NCBI GenBank assembly: GCA_018821785.1 | Contig: JAHJLI010000243.1 | Location: 1 to 44,486, forward strand | DNA length: 44,486 nt | Direction of reading: 5' to 3' | Origin: Pseudomonadota bacterium | Lineage (GTDB): Bacteria > Desulfobacterota > Desulfobulbia > Desulfobulbales > Desulfocapsaceae | Shown: positions 1 through 7,024 of the stretch, piece after piece | Numbering within the stretch: the stretch's first letter is position 1 | Layout: each line of letters starts with the position of its first letter | The notes under the pieces: model-generated | The model's database searches: none | What the model saw: only the letters and a program-made list of their open reading frames with translations | What the model was told of the DNA's origin: nothing | Made by a program: the position numbers and the translations under genes

Positions 1-1
1 A

Positions 2-130
2 TTTGACACATGGGATGACCATGGAGTCGAACGTGAACTTTCTTATTGGGTAATGGAGTGTTGTTTAACGTTCGTCTTTTCTAGTCACACGAAAGAGGTA
101 GCTCAAAAAGAGTGGAATTTAAGAAGATAG
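2..130 (+). CDS. C-terminal fragment of an unknown protein (cut by window start)
   Basis: An open frame runs from the first bases to a TAG at 128-130 and gives about 42 residues rich in aromatic and charged residues. No start lies inside the window, so it would be the 3' end of a gene entering from the left. I do not recognise it. It does not match the end of the gene that precedes the second copy of the same repeat at the right edge (44052-44312), so the two repeat copies have different upstream neighbours. It may also be a chance open frame. Confidence 0.35.
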   Translation, partial: FDTWDDHGVERELSYWVMECCLTFVFSSHTKEVAQKEWNLRR

Positions 131-132
131 CA

Positions 133-191
133 GTCTCAATAAGTGGAAAATGTCCACGCTACAGGCATATTAAATGCCAAAAGTGGAAAAC
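133..191. repeat. 59-bp direct repeat A, left copy
   Basis: Identical over 59 bases to 44317-44375. It contains two perfect short inverted repeats, GTGGA-N5-TCCAC (143-157) and GGCAT-N5-ATGCC (163-177), and a further GTGGAAAA half-site near its end, so it may be a protein-binding or recombination site. In this copy it is followed at once by the YadA-like gene. In the right copy it is followed directly by repeat B. Confidence 0.9.
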
Positions 192-205
192 AGGGGAAAC
201 TGAAC

Positions 206-856
206 ATGAAAATAATAACAGCAATACTTCTCACACTGGCGATGTCTTCATCAGTAATAGCAAGCGATCGTGACTATATCGTTGACTACATCCTGCGCAG
301 CGACAACATTTTGAGAGAGAGCATCGACAACGTGCAGAGCCAGGCCAACTTTAACACGCAACTGGCACTTGGTGGGCTAGAGGCTCTTACTAATTCTCGC
401 AAAAACGAAAACGCGATAGAAAGCCAAGGATTAGAAGTCGAAGGAGCCAGGCAGTCGTCAGTCGTAAACTCAGCTAGGATTGATTCAGTAGCCAACCATG
501 CCTCCGTGAACACGCGCCGGATAAATTACAACAGCCAGCGTCTTGACTACCATTACAGCGCTATAAACATGAACACGGAAGGAATCTCCGCGCTATCTCA
601 CGGACTGTCAGAGTTGAGGGAAAGCACGTCTGCCGGAATTGCGGCCGGTGCTGCTTTTGTTGATCCAGATCCAAGGGAAGGGGAAGGAGAGTTTACCGCA
701 GGCGGAGCAACTTATGGTGGCTATTCTGCTCTTTCTTTGTCGTTTGGTGTTAACCGCGAGATTGCTGGAATAGAGTCAATATTGCTCGTAGGCTATTCGT
801 ATTCTGGAGACGAGGAGATTGTGAAGGTCGGCGGCAGATTTAAGTTTGATATGTGA
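206..856 (+). CDS. Small trimeric-autotransporter (YadA-anchor-like) outer-membrane protein
   Basis: A 216-residue protein. ATG 206 follows an AGGGGAA ribosome site; the upstream GTG at 143 lies in repeat A and lacks one. Residues 1-20 form a Sec signal peptide ending near VIAS. The middle (about 25-135) is Asn/Ser/Gln-rich and heptad-like, as in trimeric stalks. The last 75 or so residues (STSAGIAAGAAF, then GGATYGGYSALSLSFG and a final amphipathic strand ending KFDM) match the four-strand YadA C-terminal anchor pattern in order and spacing. Such proteins trimerise in the outer membrane and expose a stalk for adhesion or serum resistance. There is no head domain, so this is a mini version. 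The gene lies between repeats A and B and is absent from the right-end copy, which marks it as mobile cargo that may alter the host surface. Confidence 0.75.
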   Translation: MKIITAILLTLAMSSSVIASDRDYIVDYILRSDNILRESIDNVQSQANFNTQLALGGLEALTNSRKNENAIESQGLEVEGARQSSVVNSARIDSVANHASVNTRRINYNSQRLDYHYSAINMNTEGISALSHGLSELRESTSAGIAAGAAFVDPDPREGEGEFTAGGATYGGYSALSLSFGVNREIAGIESILLVGYSYSGDEEIVKVGGRFKFDM

Positions 857-862
857 AAGCAA

Positions 863-976
863 CAAAAAAAAGCGAAATAAAAACAAAATAACCTTGATTT
901 GGCCTTGACTTGTGCACTGTAAAGGTGCTATAGTTAGTTATAAGCAAGAGAGAATAAGCCAAAACCGAGGAGAAAA
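863..976. repeat. Direct repeat B (promoter-bearing), left copy
   Basis: About 112 bases shared with 44376-44486 at roughly 93% identity (A-run length, four or five substitutions and small changes near the 3' end). It carries an A-rich stretch, a promoter (905-934) and a purine-rich ribosome site CGAGGAGAAA that serves the ATG at 979. Unlike repeat A, the two B copies have diverged, so the second copy is not a simple duplicated read overlap. Confidence 0.85.
905..934 (+). promoter_or_regulatory. Promoter in repeat B
   Basis: TTGACT at 905-910, an 18-base spacer and TATAGT at 929-934, preceded by TGC (extended -10). It should drive the 49-aa gene and the early left-end genes. A near-palindrome, GCTATA-N6-TATAAGC, overlaps the -10 and likely start point, a plausible operator for the helix-turn-helix protein at 1181. 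The -10 context GTGCTATA recurs in the promoter at 30243-30272. Confidence 0.65.
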
Positions 977-978
977 TC

Positions 979-1128
979 ATGAAGATGACAGACAAACAAA
1001 GAAAAGAAGCCATTCAAAGAGAAGAAAAAAGGCAGGAACGTCTTGGGTTGAGAAAACAAGAAAACAAAATAAAACTATTACATTCTGATTATCACGTTGG
1101 AAAATTTTGTACGCCTTGCTGGAAATAA
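979..1128 (+). CDS. Small basic hypothetical protein (49 aa)
   Basis: ATG 979 is preceded by CGAGGAGAAAA at good spacing and by the promoter of repeat B. The product is highly charged (many Lys, Arg, Glu and Gln) and probably helical over residues 1-32, ending with a CTPCW pair of cysteines. No family recognised. The second copy of repeat B at the right edge would drive the same or a related gene just outside the window. Confidence 0.6.
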   Translation: MKMTDKQRKEAIQREEKRQERLGLRKQENKIKLLHSDYHVGKFCTPCWK

Positions 1129-1180
1129 CTTAAAAAGGAGCGTGTTTATCAAAAGAAGTATATTTTTATAGAGAGAATAA

Positions 1181-1378
1181 ATGACCGGAGCAGAAGTAAA
1201 ACAAATCCGCAACAAGCTCGGCCTATCTCAAAAGGCCATGGCCGGGCTTATCGGATGTAAGTGGCGAACTTTGCAGAATTGGGAGTGTGAGACGACGAAG
1301 GTTCCAGGAAAGGCCGAGCGCTTGCTTGTTGGCGTTGATAGGTTCCCGGAGTTTGTTAAGGTGCTGGAGAATTTTTAG
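1181..1378 (+). CDS. Helix-turn-helix transcriptional regulator (XRE-like, 65 aa)
   Basis: Residues 3-40 fit a Cro/XRE helix-turn-helix: IRNKLGLSQKAMAGLIG then a recognition helix WRTLQNWE, with the typical LSQ...LA-like and W.NWE pattern used to bind operator DNA. The rest is a short tail. ATG 1181 has GAGAGA upstream. Its TAG stop overlaps the GTG start of the HNH gene (TAGTG), so the two are translationally coupled. It probably regulates the left-end promoter, but this is inferred from position only. Confidence 0.75.
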   Translation: MTGAEVKQIRNKLGLSQKAMAGLIGCKWRTLQNWECETTKVPGKAERLLVGVDRFPEFVKVLENF

Positions 1379-1713
1379 TGAAATTTTCACGCGAATCATC
1401 AACAAAGCGCGGCTATAATTACAAATGGCAGAAAGCAAGAGCGGAGTTCATACACGATCACCCTCTATGTGCTCATTGCGTCAAAAGATCGATTCTAACT
1501 CCTGCAGAGGTCGTAGACCATATAAATCCACACAAAGGCGACATTGTTCTTTTTTGGGACCGTAGCAAATGGCAATCTCTATGCAAACAATGCCACGATA
1601 TTAAAACAGCAACAGAGGACGGTGGTTTTGGGCATGAGGCAAAGCCAGTGGTTAGATGCGAGTGCGGAGTGGATGGGCTACCTTTGGACGAAAAGCATCA
1701 CTGGAACAAATGA
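1378..1713 (+). CDS. HNH endonuclease
   Basis: A 111-residue HNH nuclease. It shows a zinc knuckle pair (CAHC at 31-34 and CKQCH at 69-73) framing the HNH core VDHINPH at 46-52. Small HNH proteins next to the terminase are common in HK97-type phages, where they help DNA packaging by cooperating with TerL; the gene order HNH, TerS, TerL, portal is roughly kept here although four small genes intervene. The GTG start at 1378 overlaps the previous stop. A second Cys pair (RCECG) near residue 93 is unusual for the family core and may bind another metal. Confidence 0.85.
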   Translation: MKFSRESSTKRGYNYKWQKARAEFIHDHPLCAHCVKRSILTPAEVVDHINPHKGDIVLFWDRSKWQSLCKQCHDIKTATEDGGFGHEAKPVVRCECGVDGLPLDEKHHWNK

Positions 1714-1946
1714 GAATACAAATGACAGACGGTGTAATGGCTCTACCGTGTAATAGTGATCGCATTCTCTACTCAATACGACGAGAGGCTGGAGTGCAGG
1801 ATGAGCAGCCGTTTTGTTACGTGGAGTCTGTTGCCGAACTGGTGAAGTGGTTTGGTGCTGTTGTGTTTATTGATATGCTAGTTGGCGACCAGACTGCAAT
1901 AGGTATGTTTACTGACTTCACAGACGAAGCACAGAGCGAGGCGTGA
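1710..1946 (+). CDS. Hypothetical protein (78 aa)
   Basis: Start taken at ATG 1710, which overlaps the HNH stop (ATGA); ATG 1722 in the same frame is an alternative. The product is acidic and mixed alpha/beta, with a hydrophobic segment in the second half (WFGAVVFIDMLVG). No family recognised. It is the second member of a tightly packed cluster of small left-end genes. Confidence 0.6.
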   Translation: MRIQMTDGVMALPCNSDRILYSIRREAGVQDEQPFCYVESVAELVKWFGAVVFIDMLVGDQTAIGMFTDFTDEAQSEA

Positions 1947-1948
1947 CG

Positions 1949-2125
1949 ATGAAGTTTTACACAAGATGGGATGGAATTGACATCGTAGCAGACGATAAGG
2001 ACGATGACAAGATACTTTCCTCGCTGATAATGTCACTACCTGAAGATGCGGAGAGGCCTTACGAAGAGGGCGATGTATCGTTAACGAAGTACAACGGCAG
2101 GTTTGTGGTGTCGTTCAACAGATAG
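1949..2125 (+). CDS. Small acidic hypothetical protein (58 aa)
   Basis: ATG 1949 has GAGG about eight bases upstream; the GTG at 1943 overlapping the previous stop is less likely. The product has an Asp-rich turn (ADDKDDDK, residues 13-20) and is otherwise beta-like. Function unknown. It is followed by about 180 bases without a convincing gene. Confidence 0.5.
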   Translation: MKFYTRWDGIDIVADDKDDDKILSSLIMSLPEDAERPYEEGDVSLTKYNGRFVVSFNR

Positions 2126-2303
2126 GTGTGACGATTGGTGAAGGAATTATATTTTTAGTTTGTTGTATAAACTTTTCAATATGGACATTCCAGCGCAACT
2201 GGCCTGCATCAATAGCTTGGCTGGTCGCAGCGGCGTTACAGCACCAAGTAATAAGACTAACTGCACAGTGTGGATAATAAAATAAAATGGGGAGAAAGTG
2301 ACA

Positions 2304-2525
2304 ATGGCTAAACTTACTTGTACGGTTGCAGTTGAAAAGGCTATGCACAACGTAATTTCCGGCACGTTGCAGCAGATCAGCGACAAATACGGACTTACAG
2401 TGCAGAGTGTTAGCGCCAATTGGATAGACGTGTCAGGCACAGAAGGAGATGGGATGATGTTAACCGGCCTGTCTATTTGTGCAGACTCGAAGCATAGCGT
2501 CGGCAATGCGGATGGAGGCGAATAA
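2304..2525 (+). CDS. Hypothetical protein (73 aa)
   Basis: ATG 2304 is placed by GGAG at 2291-2294; a GTG six bases earlier is in frame but is too close to that site. No signal peptide or known domain. The gap before it (2126-2303) holds only a doubtful 34-codon frame without a ribosome site. The stop lies two bases before the next start, so it is in the same transcript as the Cys-rich protein downstream. Confidence 0.55.
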   Translation: MAKLTCTVAVEKAMHNVISGTLQQISDKYGLTVQSVSANWIDVSGTEGDGMMLTGLSICADSKHSVGNADGGE

Positions 2526-2527
2526 CC

Positions 2528-2953
2528 ATGGAGCAAACAAAAGACACAATACGTATGCAACTATGGCTTGACGAGTTCAGGGCATGGAGGAACAAGGGGA
2601 ACGCTACCGACAAGGCTGCGAAGTACGCTGACGAGTGTTTGAAGGAGTTTGATGATAGGTTTAACCATGGCACCATGACTGTCAATGTGCATGGTGATGA
2701 CGGTGTGGCTACAGCAGGAGAGCATGGGTCGCTTGATGAGCTTGACGATGGAGTCATGTACGACACAGAACTAACTGCTTTATACAAAGAACCTAACTGT
2801 TGCCCGTACTGTGGGGCTTACCCATGTATTGAGCTGCCAAACGGACCATATCACATAGCACATGAGTCTTGGTGCTTCATGAGGAAGTTGCGCCATCATG
2901 CATTGTTTGCTGCGTCTGATGTTGATGCGTGGAATATGAGAGTGAAGTGTTAA
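2528..2953 (+). CDS. Zinc-finger protein with Lar-like ending
   Basis: A 141-residue protein. Residues 1-45 are helical and charged and the middle is Asp/Gly-rich. The C-terminal part holds CCPYCG then a spaced Cys and ends DAWNMRV, the typical end of small Lar-type restriction-alleviation or zinc-finger phage proteins (CPFCG ... W N R). The second CxxC pair of that family is incomplete (a lone Cys at SWCF and the terminal Cys). Possible roles include countering host restriction. The stop codon lies inside a strong inverted repeat. Confidence 0.5.
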   Translation: MEQTKDTIRMQLWLDEFRAWRNKGNATDKAAKYADECLKEFDDRFNHGTMTVNVHGDDGVATAGEHGSLDELDDGVMYDTELTALYKEPNCCPYCGAYPCIELPNGPYHIAHESWCFMRKLRHHALFAASDVDAWNMRVKC

Positions 2954-2980
2954 CTCACCACACGGTGGACAGGTTAACAC
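2947..2980. terminator. Inverted repeat overlapping a stop codon, possible terminator
   Basis: GTGTTAAC (2947-2954) pairs with GTTAACAC (2973-2980), and an inner CCAC/GTGG stem (2958-2961, 2965-2968) closes a three-base loop. The TAA stop of the upstream gene sits in the left arm. No T-run follows, so this may be a processing or binding site rather than a classical terminator. It separates the small left-end genes from the packaging genes. Confidence 0.5.
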
Positions 2981-3025
2981 TGAGTTACAAAAAGCGTAGA
3001 TGTATTAAATAAGTTAATAGATCAC

Positions 3026-3063
3026 TGCAAGGGGGTAGGGGGTAAATTCCCTATTGCCTTGCA
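3026..3063. repeat. Long hairpin upstream of the terminase genes (terminator, cos or pac candidate)
   Basis: TGCAAGG (3026-3032) pairs with CCTTGCA (3057-3063) and TAGGG (3036-3040) with CCCTA (3049-3053), with a GGG/TTG internal loop that can form G-T pairs. It lies 60 bases before the small-terminase gene, where packaging signals often lie in HK97-type phages. No T-run follows. The role is inferred from position. Confidence 0.45.
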
Positions 3064-3125
3064 AGATCTAGACCACCTGTGAACCTTAATTCTCACAAAA
3101 CCATAATAAACAAAAGGGGGTAAAA

Positions 3126-3584
3126 GTGTCCAGACCAGTAAAGCCGACAAATATAAAGATCCTGCAAGGCACAGCCAGGCCAGGCCGCATGAATAAGGAC
3201 GAGCCTACCCCCAATATTGAAATTCCAGAAATGCCGACACACCTAACAGGAGAAGCCGCAAAGGAATGGAAGTTTATAACAGCGCACCTAAAATCAATGG
3301 GCCTGATAAGCAGGTGCGACAAAGCTGCCATATCATTTTACTGTACTCTCTGGAAAGATCACGTTGAAGCCGAGGCACAAATAGCAGAAAAAGGCAGGGT
3401 GGTAATAACACCAAACGGCAGCGAGCAGATATCTCCGTGGGTATCTATCAGCAAACATGCAATGTTGGCAGCCCACAAGATGCTTGTTGAGTTTGGCCTA
3501 ACTCCAGCCAGCAGAACAAAGGTAAGCGCGAAGACTCCAGAGAAGAAAAAAGATCCAAAATCAAGGTTCTTCCAAAATGGCTGA
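3126..3584 (+). CDS. terS: Terminase small subunit (P27 family)
   Basis: A 152-residue protein matching the P27-like small terminase: an N-terminal basic segment (RPVKPTNIKILQGTARPGR) that begins many members of this family, then MPTHLTGEAAKEW and a helical core, and a Lys-rich tail. It recognises phage DNA and positions the large subunit for packaging. The GTG start at 3126 is supported by an AGGGGG ribosome site five bases upstream. The end overlaps the large-subunit start by eight bases, so both are coupled. Confidence 0.9.
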   Translation: MSRPVKPTNIKILQGTARPGRMNKDEPTPNIEIPEMPTHLTGEAAKEWKFITAHLKSMGLISRCDKAAISFYCTLWKDHVEAEAQIAEKGRVVITPNGSEQISPWVSISKHAMLAAHKMLVEFGLTPASRTKVSAKTPEKKKDPKSRFFQNG

Positions 3585-5292
3585 CCGTTGCCTTGAATAT
3601 GCTCTTGACGTAATCGACGGTGTAATAATCGCCGGGCCGCATGTACGTGATGCTTGTTGGCGTCATATCTGCGATCTGGAAACAGCAGAAGGACGCGGCT
3701 TGTATTATGATTACGAAGAGGCCAGCGAGTCAATTGCATTCTTTGAGGAGGTTCTTTGCTTAAACGGTGGCCAGTTTGAGGGAAAGCCTTTTATCCTTCT
3801 CCCCTGGCAGGCTTTTATCATTGGTTCAATTTTTGGATGGAAAAGATATTCTGACAATTATAGGCGTTTTCGTGTCGCTTATATCGAAACAGGGAAAGGA
3901 TCAGGCAAATCTCCACTTTCTGCCGGCGTAGGTATAAAAGGGTTGGTAGCTGACAACGAACCACGGGCAGAAATTTACGCAGCAGCCACACACCGTGATC
4001 AGGCGAAGATTCTTTTCCGTGACGCACTGGCTTTCTTTGACCAGTCTCCAGAGCTTTCAGAGCGCCTTGTCGCTTCAGGCAACGGCGACAATCGCTGGAA
4101 CCTTGCCTATCCTGCAACAAGTTCCTTCTTTCGTGTAATTTCCTCAGAGAATAAGGGAAAATCAGGGCCACGGCCACACATATGCCTGCTTGATGAAGTG
4201 CATGAGCATAGAAGCGCCGATATTATCGAAATGTTACGTGCAGGCTTCAAGTTCAGGAAACAGCCTATGTCTTTTATGATAACCAACAGTGGACACGATA
4301 AAACGTCGGTTTGTTGGGAGTATCACGAAGTCGGTGCAAAAATAGCAGCAAACCAAGTACAAAACGACGAGTTTTTTGCTTATATCTGCGCCATGGATGA
4401 AGATGACGACCCTTTTGAAAACGAAGAATGTTGGATAAAAGCAAATCCTTCCCTTGAGCATGGTATCCCTGGGCTTGATTATATCAGAGGACAGGTGACA
4501 GAAGCGCGCGGGATGCCTTCCAAGGAGTCAACTGTTCGTCGGTTGAACTTTTGTCAGTGGACTGATGCCGATAATCCGTGGATATCAAGCATGGTATGGA
4601 TGGCCTGTGCAGATAAAGACTACGACAAAGGAATACTTGCCGGGCGCAGGTGTTGGGGTGGGCTTGACCTTTCTTCTGTTAACGACCTGACAGCGTTTTC
4701 CTTGGTGTTTGAGCCATCATTTGAAGATCAGTATTGGAGGCTGCTTGTTTGGTTTTGGGTTCCAGGCATTGGATTGACAGAAAAAGCCAAACAAGACAAG
4801 GTTCCTTATATCGCTTGGCGTGATGCTGGATATCTGAACGCGATAGATAGAAAAACGATAGAGTATGAATTTGTCATCACGGACCTTGTTGAGATATGCC
4901 AAGAGTATGACGTTCACAAGATAGCTTTTGACCGTTGGAATTTTGCAAACTTCCAAAAAGATATAGACAGACTTGGCGCACAACTTCCAGAAATGGAAGA
5001 GTTTGGCCAGGGATTCAAGTCAATGAGTCCCGCTATAAAAGAATTTGAGAAAATGTTAATCGGTGGCAAGGTCAGGCACAACGGAAACCCTGTTTTAACG
5101 TGGTGCGCGGCAAATGCTGTGGCCGTGGAGGATGCAGCAGAAAATAAGAAGCTTGACAAGTCACGATCTAATGGCCGAATTGATGGAATAGTTGCTGCAA
5201 CTATGGCGTGTGGCATGATTGACCCAGAATCAGGTGAAAGTGTTTATGACCAACGAGCGCGGGAAGGCAAGGGAATGTTTTCTGAAGTTTAA
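3577..5292 (+). CDS. terL: Terminase large subunit
   Basis: A 571-residue packaging ATPase-nuclease of the Terminase_1 (HK97-like) family. The Walker A loop is GKGSGKS (106-112) and the Walker B/catalytic Glu is LLDE (204-207). The C-terminal RNase-H-like nuclease shows its Asp motifs in order: GGLDLSSVND near 361-370, IAFDRWN near 445 and RIDGIVAA near 545. Length is normal for the family. It binds the portal, pumps DNA into the prohead and cuts genome ends. The ATG overlaps the TerS stop region, and the portal gene follows after two small inserted genes, which is unusual since terL and portal are normally adjacent. Confidence 0.97.
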   Translation: MADRCLEYALDVIDGVIIAGPHVRDACWRHICDLETAEGRGLYYDYEEASESIAFFEEVLCLNGGQFEGKPFILLPWQAFIIGSIFGWKRYSDNYRRFRVAYIETGKGSGKSPLSAGVGIKGLVADNEPRAEIYAAATHRDQAKILFRDALAFFDQSPELSERLVASGNGDNRWNLAYPATSSFFRVISSENKGKSGPRPHICLLDEVHEHRSADIIEMLRAGFKFRKQPMSFMITNSGHDKTSVCWEYHEVGAKIAANQVQNDEFFAYICAMDEDDDPFENEECWIKANPSLEHGIPGLDYIRGQVTEARGMPSKESTVRRLNFCQWTDADNPWISSMVWMACADKDYDKGILAGRRCWGGLDLSSVNDLTAFSLVFEPSFEDQYWRLLVWFWVPGIGLTEKAKQDKVPYIAWRDAGYLNAIDRKTIEYEFVITDLVEICQEYDVHKIAFDRWNFANFQKDIDRLGAQLPEMEEFGQGFKSMSPAIKEFEKMLIGGKVRHNGNPVLTWCAANAVAVEDAAENKKLDKSRSNGRIDGIVAATMACGMIDPESGESVYDQRAREGKGMFSEV

Positions 5293-5307
5293 TAAAAAGG
5301 GGAAGTG

Positions 5308-5502
5308 ATGGAAGAAAAAAAAGAGAAGCTCATGGACCTGTCAACAGCTGCAACTGTCCTTGGCGTAAGTTACTCAACAGCTCGTCGCCATCTCCTCAAC
5401 GGGGAGCTGCGGGGAGTACGTATCGGCACTACACAGGGGTTGCGAGTTTACGATTCTTCTGTGCGTGAATTAATAAAACGGAGGGAAATTATACAGGTTT
5501 GA
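5308..5502 (+). CDS. Excisionase/MerR-type winged helix DNA-binding protein (64 aa)
   Basis: Residues 6-50 fit the HTH_17/excisionase fold: MDLSTAATVLGVSYSTARRHL then a beta wing LRGVRIGTTQGLRVYDSSV. Such proteins bend DNA as recombination directionality factors or act as repressors. ATG 5308 has AAGGGGA upstream (GTG 5305 is less likely). It sits between terL and portal, an odd place for such a gene, and is followed by two tandem 12-bp repeats that may be its operator. No integrase is in the window, so a regulator role for the next gene is as likely as an Xis role. Confidence 0.7.
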   Translation: MEEKKEKLMDLSTAATVLGVSYSTARRHLLNGELRGVRIGTTQGLRVYDSSVRELIKRREIIQV

Positions 5503-5507
5503 TTGTT

Positions 5508-5537
5508 CACGTTTTCCAATTTTTCCACGTTTTGCAA
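5508..5537. promoter_or_regulatory. Tandem 12-bp direct repeats, candidate operator
   Basis: CACGTTTTCCAA (5508-5519) and CACGTTTTGCAA (5526-5537) differ at one base and start 18 bases apart. They lie directly after the excisionase-like gene and before the small membrane-protein gene. Excisionase-type proteins often bind direct repeats, so these are a reasonable target, but this is inferred. Confidence 0.45.
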
Positions 5538-5566
5538 AGTCTTTACAAAATGTTGTGTATCTTGAT

Positions 5567-5595
5567 CTTGTATGATACTGTATGTAGCATACAAG
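5567..5595 (+). promoter_or_regulatory. Hairpin overlapping the ribosome site of the 58-aa membrane protein
   Basis: CTTGTATG (5567-5574) and CATACAAG (5588-5595) form a perfect 8-bp stem with a 13-base loop. The right arm runs into the Shine-Dalgarno AAGGAG (5593-5598) of the gene starting at 5603. In RNA it could hide part of the ribosome site; in DNA it could be a dimer operator. Confidence 0.5.
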
Positions 5596-5602
5596 GAGAG
5601 CA

Positions 5603-5779
5603 ATGCAACAGCACCAAAATAAAAACAGTTTATTGCCCGACCTGCTTGCCATAGGTGGACTCTGCTCAATCTCTTATGGCCTGTGGATGGTTGCGCCCTG
5701 GCTTTCCTTAGTCGTCACTGGCTCCATCTCTCTTCTCCTTGGACTTCTAGGCCATCTTTCCTCCCCAAAGGTGGCCTAG
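5603..5779 (+). CDS. Small membrane protein (58 aa)
   Basis: ATG 5603 follows an excellent AAGGAG site. After a polar start (MQQHQNKNSL) the protein is almost wholly hydrophobic: one span around residues 13-30 and another around 32-52, giving a likely two-pass hairpin. It ends in TAG overlapping the portal ATG (TAGATG), so it is coupled to the head operon. It resembles a small holin or membrane modulator in shape only. It lies within the packaging genes rather than beside the lysis genes, so a holin role is doubtful. Confidence 0.6.
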   Translation: MQQHQNKNSLLPDLLAIGGLCSISYGLWMVAPWLSLVVTGSISLLLGLLGHLSSPKVA

Positions 5780-7024
5780 ATGTTCCTGTCCAGTCTATTT
5801 CCATCTAAAATTCAGAACAGAATAACCAGCGCCGACCTTTTAAGCATGATAACACAAGGCGGCCAATCGTCTTCAGGTATGTCTGTTACCCCTGACACTG
5901 CCCTTGGCACTTCTGCGGTTTACGCTTGTGTAAAGGTAATTGCAGAGGATATCGGAAAATTGCCTTGCATTTTGTACCGCAGGACAATGAAAAATGGAAG
6001 GGAAACACGGGAACGGGCGACAGATCACCCTCTTTATAAGGTTGTTAACGTAAAGCCAAACAGACTACTTACCCCGATGAACTATCGGGAAATGATTTCA
6101 ACCGCCGTTGCCCTTCGAGGTAATGGCTGTTCTTTTATAAACAGAGTTGGTCGCAACAGAGAAGTTAAAGAGCTTATCCCGCTTCACCCTGACAGATTAG
6201 AAATAAAACTCAGCGATGCAGGCGACAGATATTACAATTATATAAATGACAAAGGTGTTTCACAGACATTTTACCAGAAAGATATCCTCCATGTGATGGG
6301 TCTTACGCTTGATGGTTGGTCAGGAGTAAGCCCGATAAAATACGCAAAAGATGTAATTGGCCTTTCTCTCGCCACAGAGCGACACGGCGCTAAAGTGTTC
6401 ACTAATGGCGCCAGGCTTGGTGGTATTCTCACCACTCCCGCAAAATTTAAAGATCCGAAAACTTCAGCTCTACTCTCAAAAGAATTTGACGAGAAAACAT
6501 CAGGAGAAAACGCGCACAGTACCATCGTTTTAGAGGAGAATATGAAGTGGGAAAAAGTTTCCATGACTTCAGACGATGCACAATATTTGGAAACCAGACA
6601 ATTCCAGATTCCTGAAATTGCAAGGTTCTGGCGTATGCCTCTTCACAAGATTGGCGACCTGACAAAGAGCACAAATAACAATATCGAACATCAGGCAATT
6701 GAGTATGTAGTTGACTGCCTGGGCTCATGGTTGGCCAGGTGGGAACAAGCAATGAACATATCACTGCTCACCGGCAAAGAGCAGGATGAATACTTTTTTG
6801 AATTTCTTGTTGACGGGTTGTTGCGCGGAGATATAAAAAACCGTTATGAGGCTTATTCACGCGGAATCCTGGCTGGTTTTCTTACCCGTAACGAATGCCG
6901 GAAGAAAGAGAACCTTGAATGGATAGAGGGCTTGGATGACCCACTCACTCCTGTCAATATGTTTGTAGGATCTGAACCACAACAGCAGGAAAACGGAAAC
7001 ACAGAGGAACAAAATGGCCAATAA
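5780..7024 (+). CDS. Portal protein (HK97 family)
   Basis: A 414-residue HK97-type portal that forms the dodecameric ring at the capsid vertex for DNA entry and tail attachment. Family hallmarks in order: SAVYACVKVIAEDIGKLP (45-62), the LIPLHPDRL segment near 138, a GWSGVSPI loop near 180 with the ATERHGAKVFTNGAR helix after it, QFQIPEIARFWRMP near 275 and the NNNIEHQAIEY stretch near 302. The Gln/Glu-rich tail (last 15 residues) overlaps the protease gene by 11 bases. Confidence 0.95.
   Translation: MFLSSLFPSKIQNRITSADLLSMITQGGQSSSGMSVTPDTALGTSAVYACVKVIAEDIGKLPCILYRRTMKNGRETRERATDHPLYKVVNVKPNRLLTPMNYREMISTAVALRGNGCSFINRVGRNREVKELIPLHPDRLEIKLSDAGDRYYNYINDKGVSQTFYQKDILHVMGLTLDGWSGVSPIKYAKDVIGLSLATERHGAKVFTNGARLGGILTTPAKFKDPKTSALLSKEFDEKTSGENAHSTIVLEENMKWEKVSMTSDDAQYLETRQFQIPEIARFWRMPLHKIGDLTKSTNNNIEHQAIEYVVDCLGSWLARWEQAMNISLLTGKEQDEYFFEFLVDGLLRGDIKNRYEAYSRGILAGFLTRNECRKKENLEWIEGLDDPLTPVNMFVGSEPQQQENGNTEEQNGQ

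Noticed and set aside
133..976. Diversity-generating retroelement (template and variable repeats at the two ends)
   Set aside because: No reverse transcriptase in the window, differences are not limited to adenines and the repeats do not lie at the end of a gene.
2181..2285. 34-codon ORF in the gap before 2304
   Set aside because: No ribosome site, no recognisable features; probably chance.
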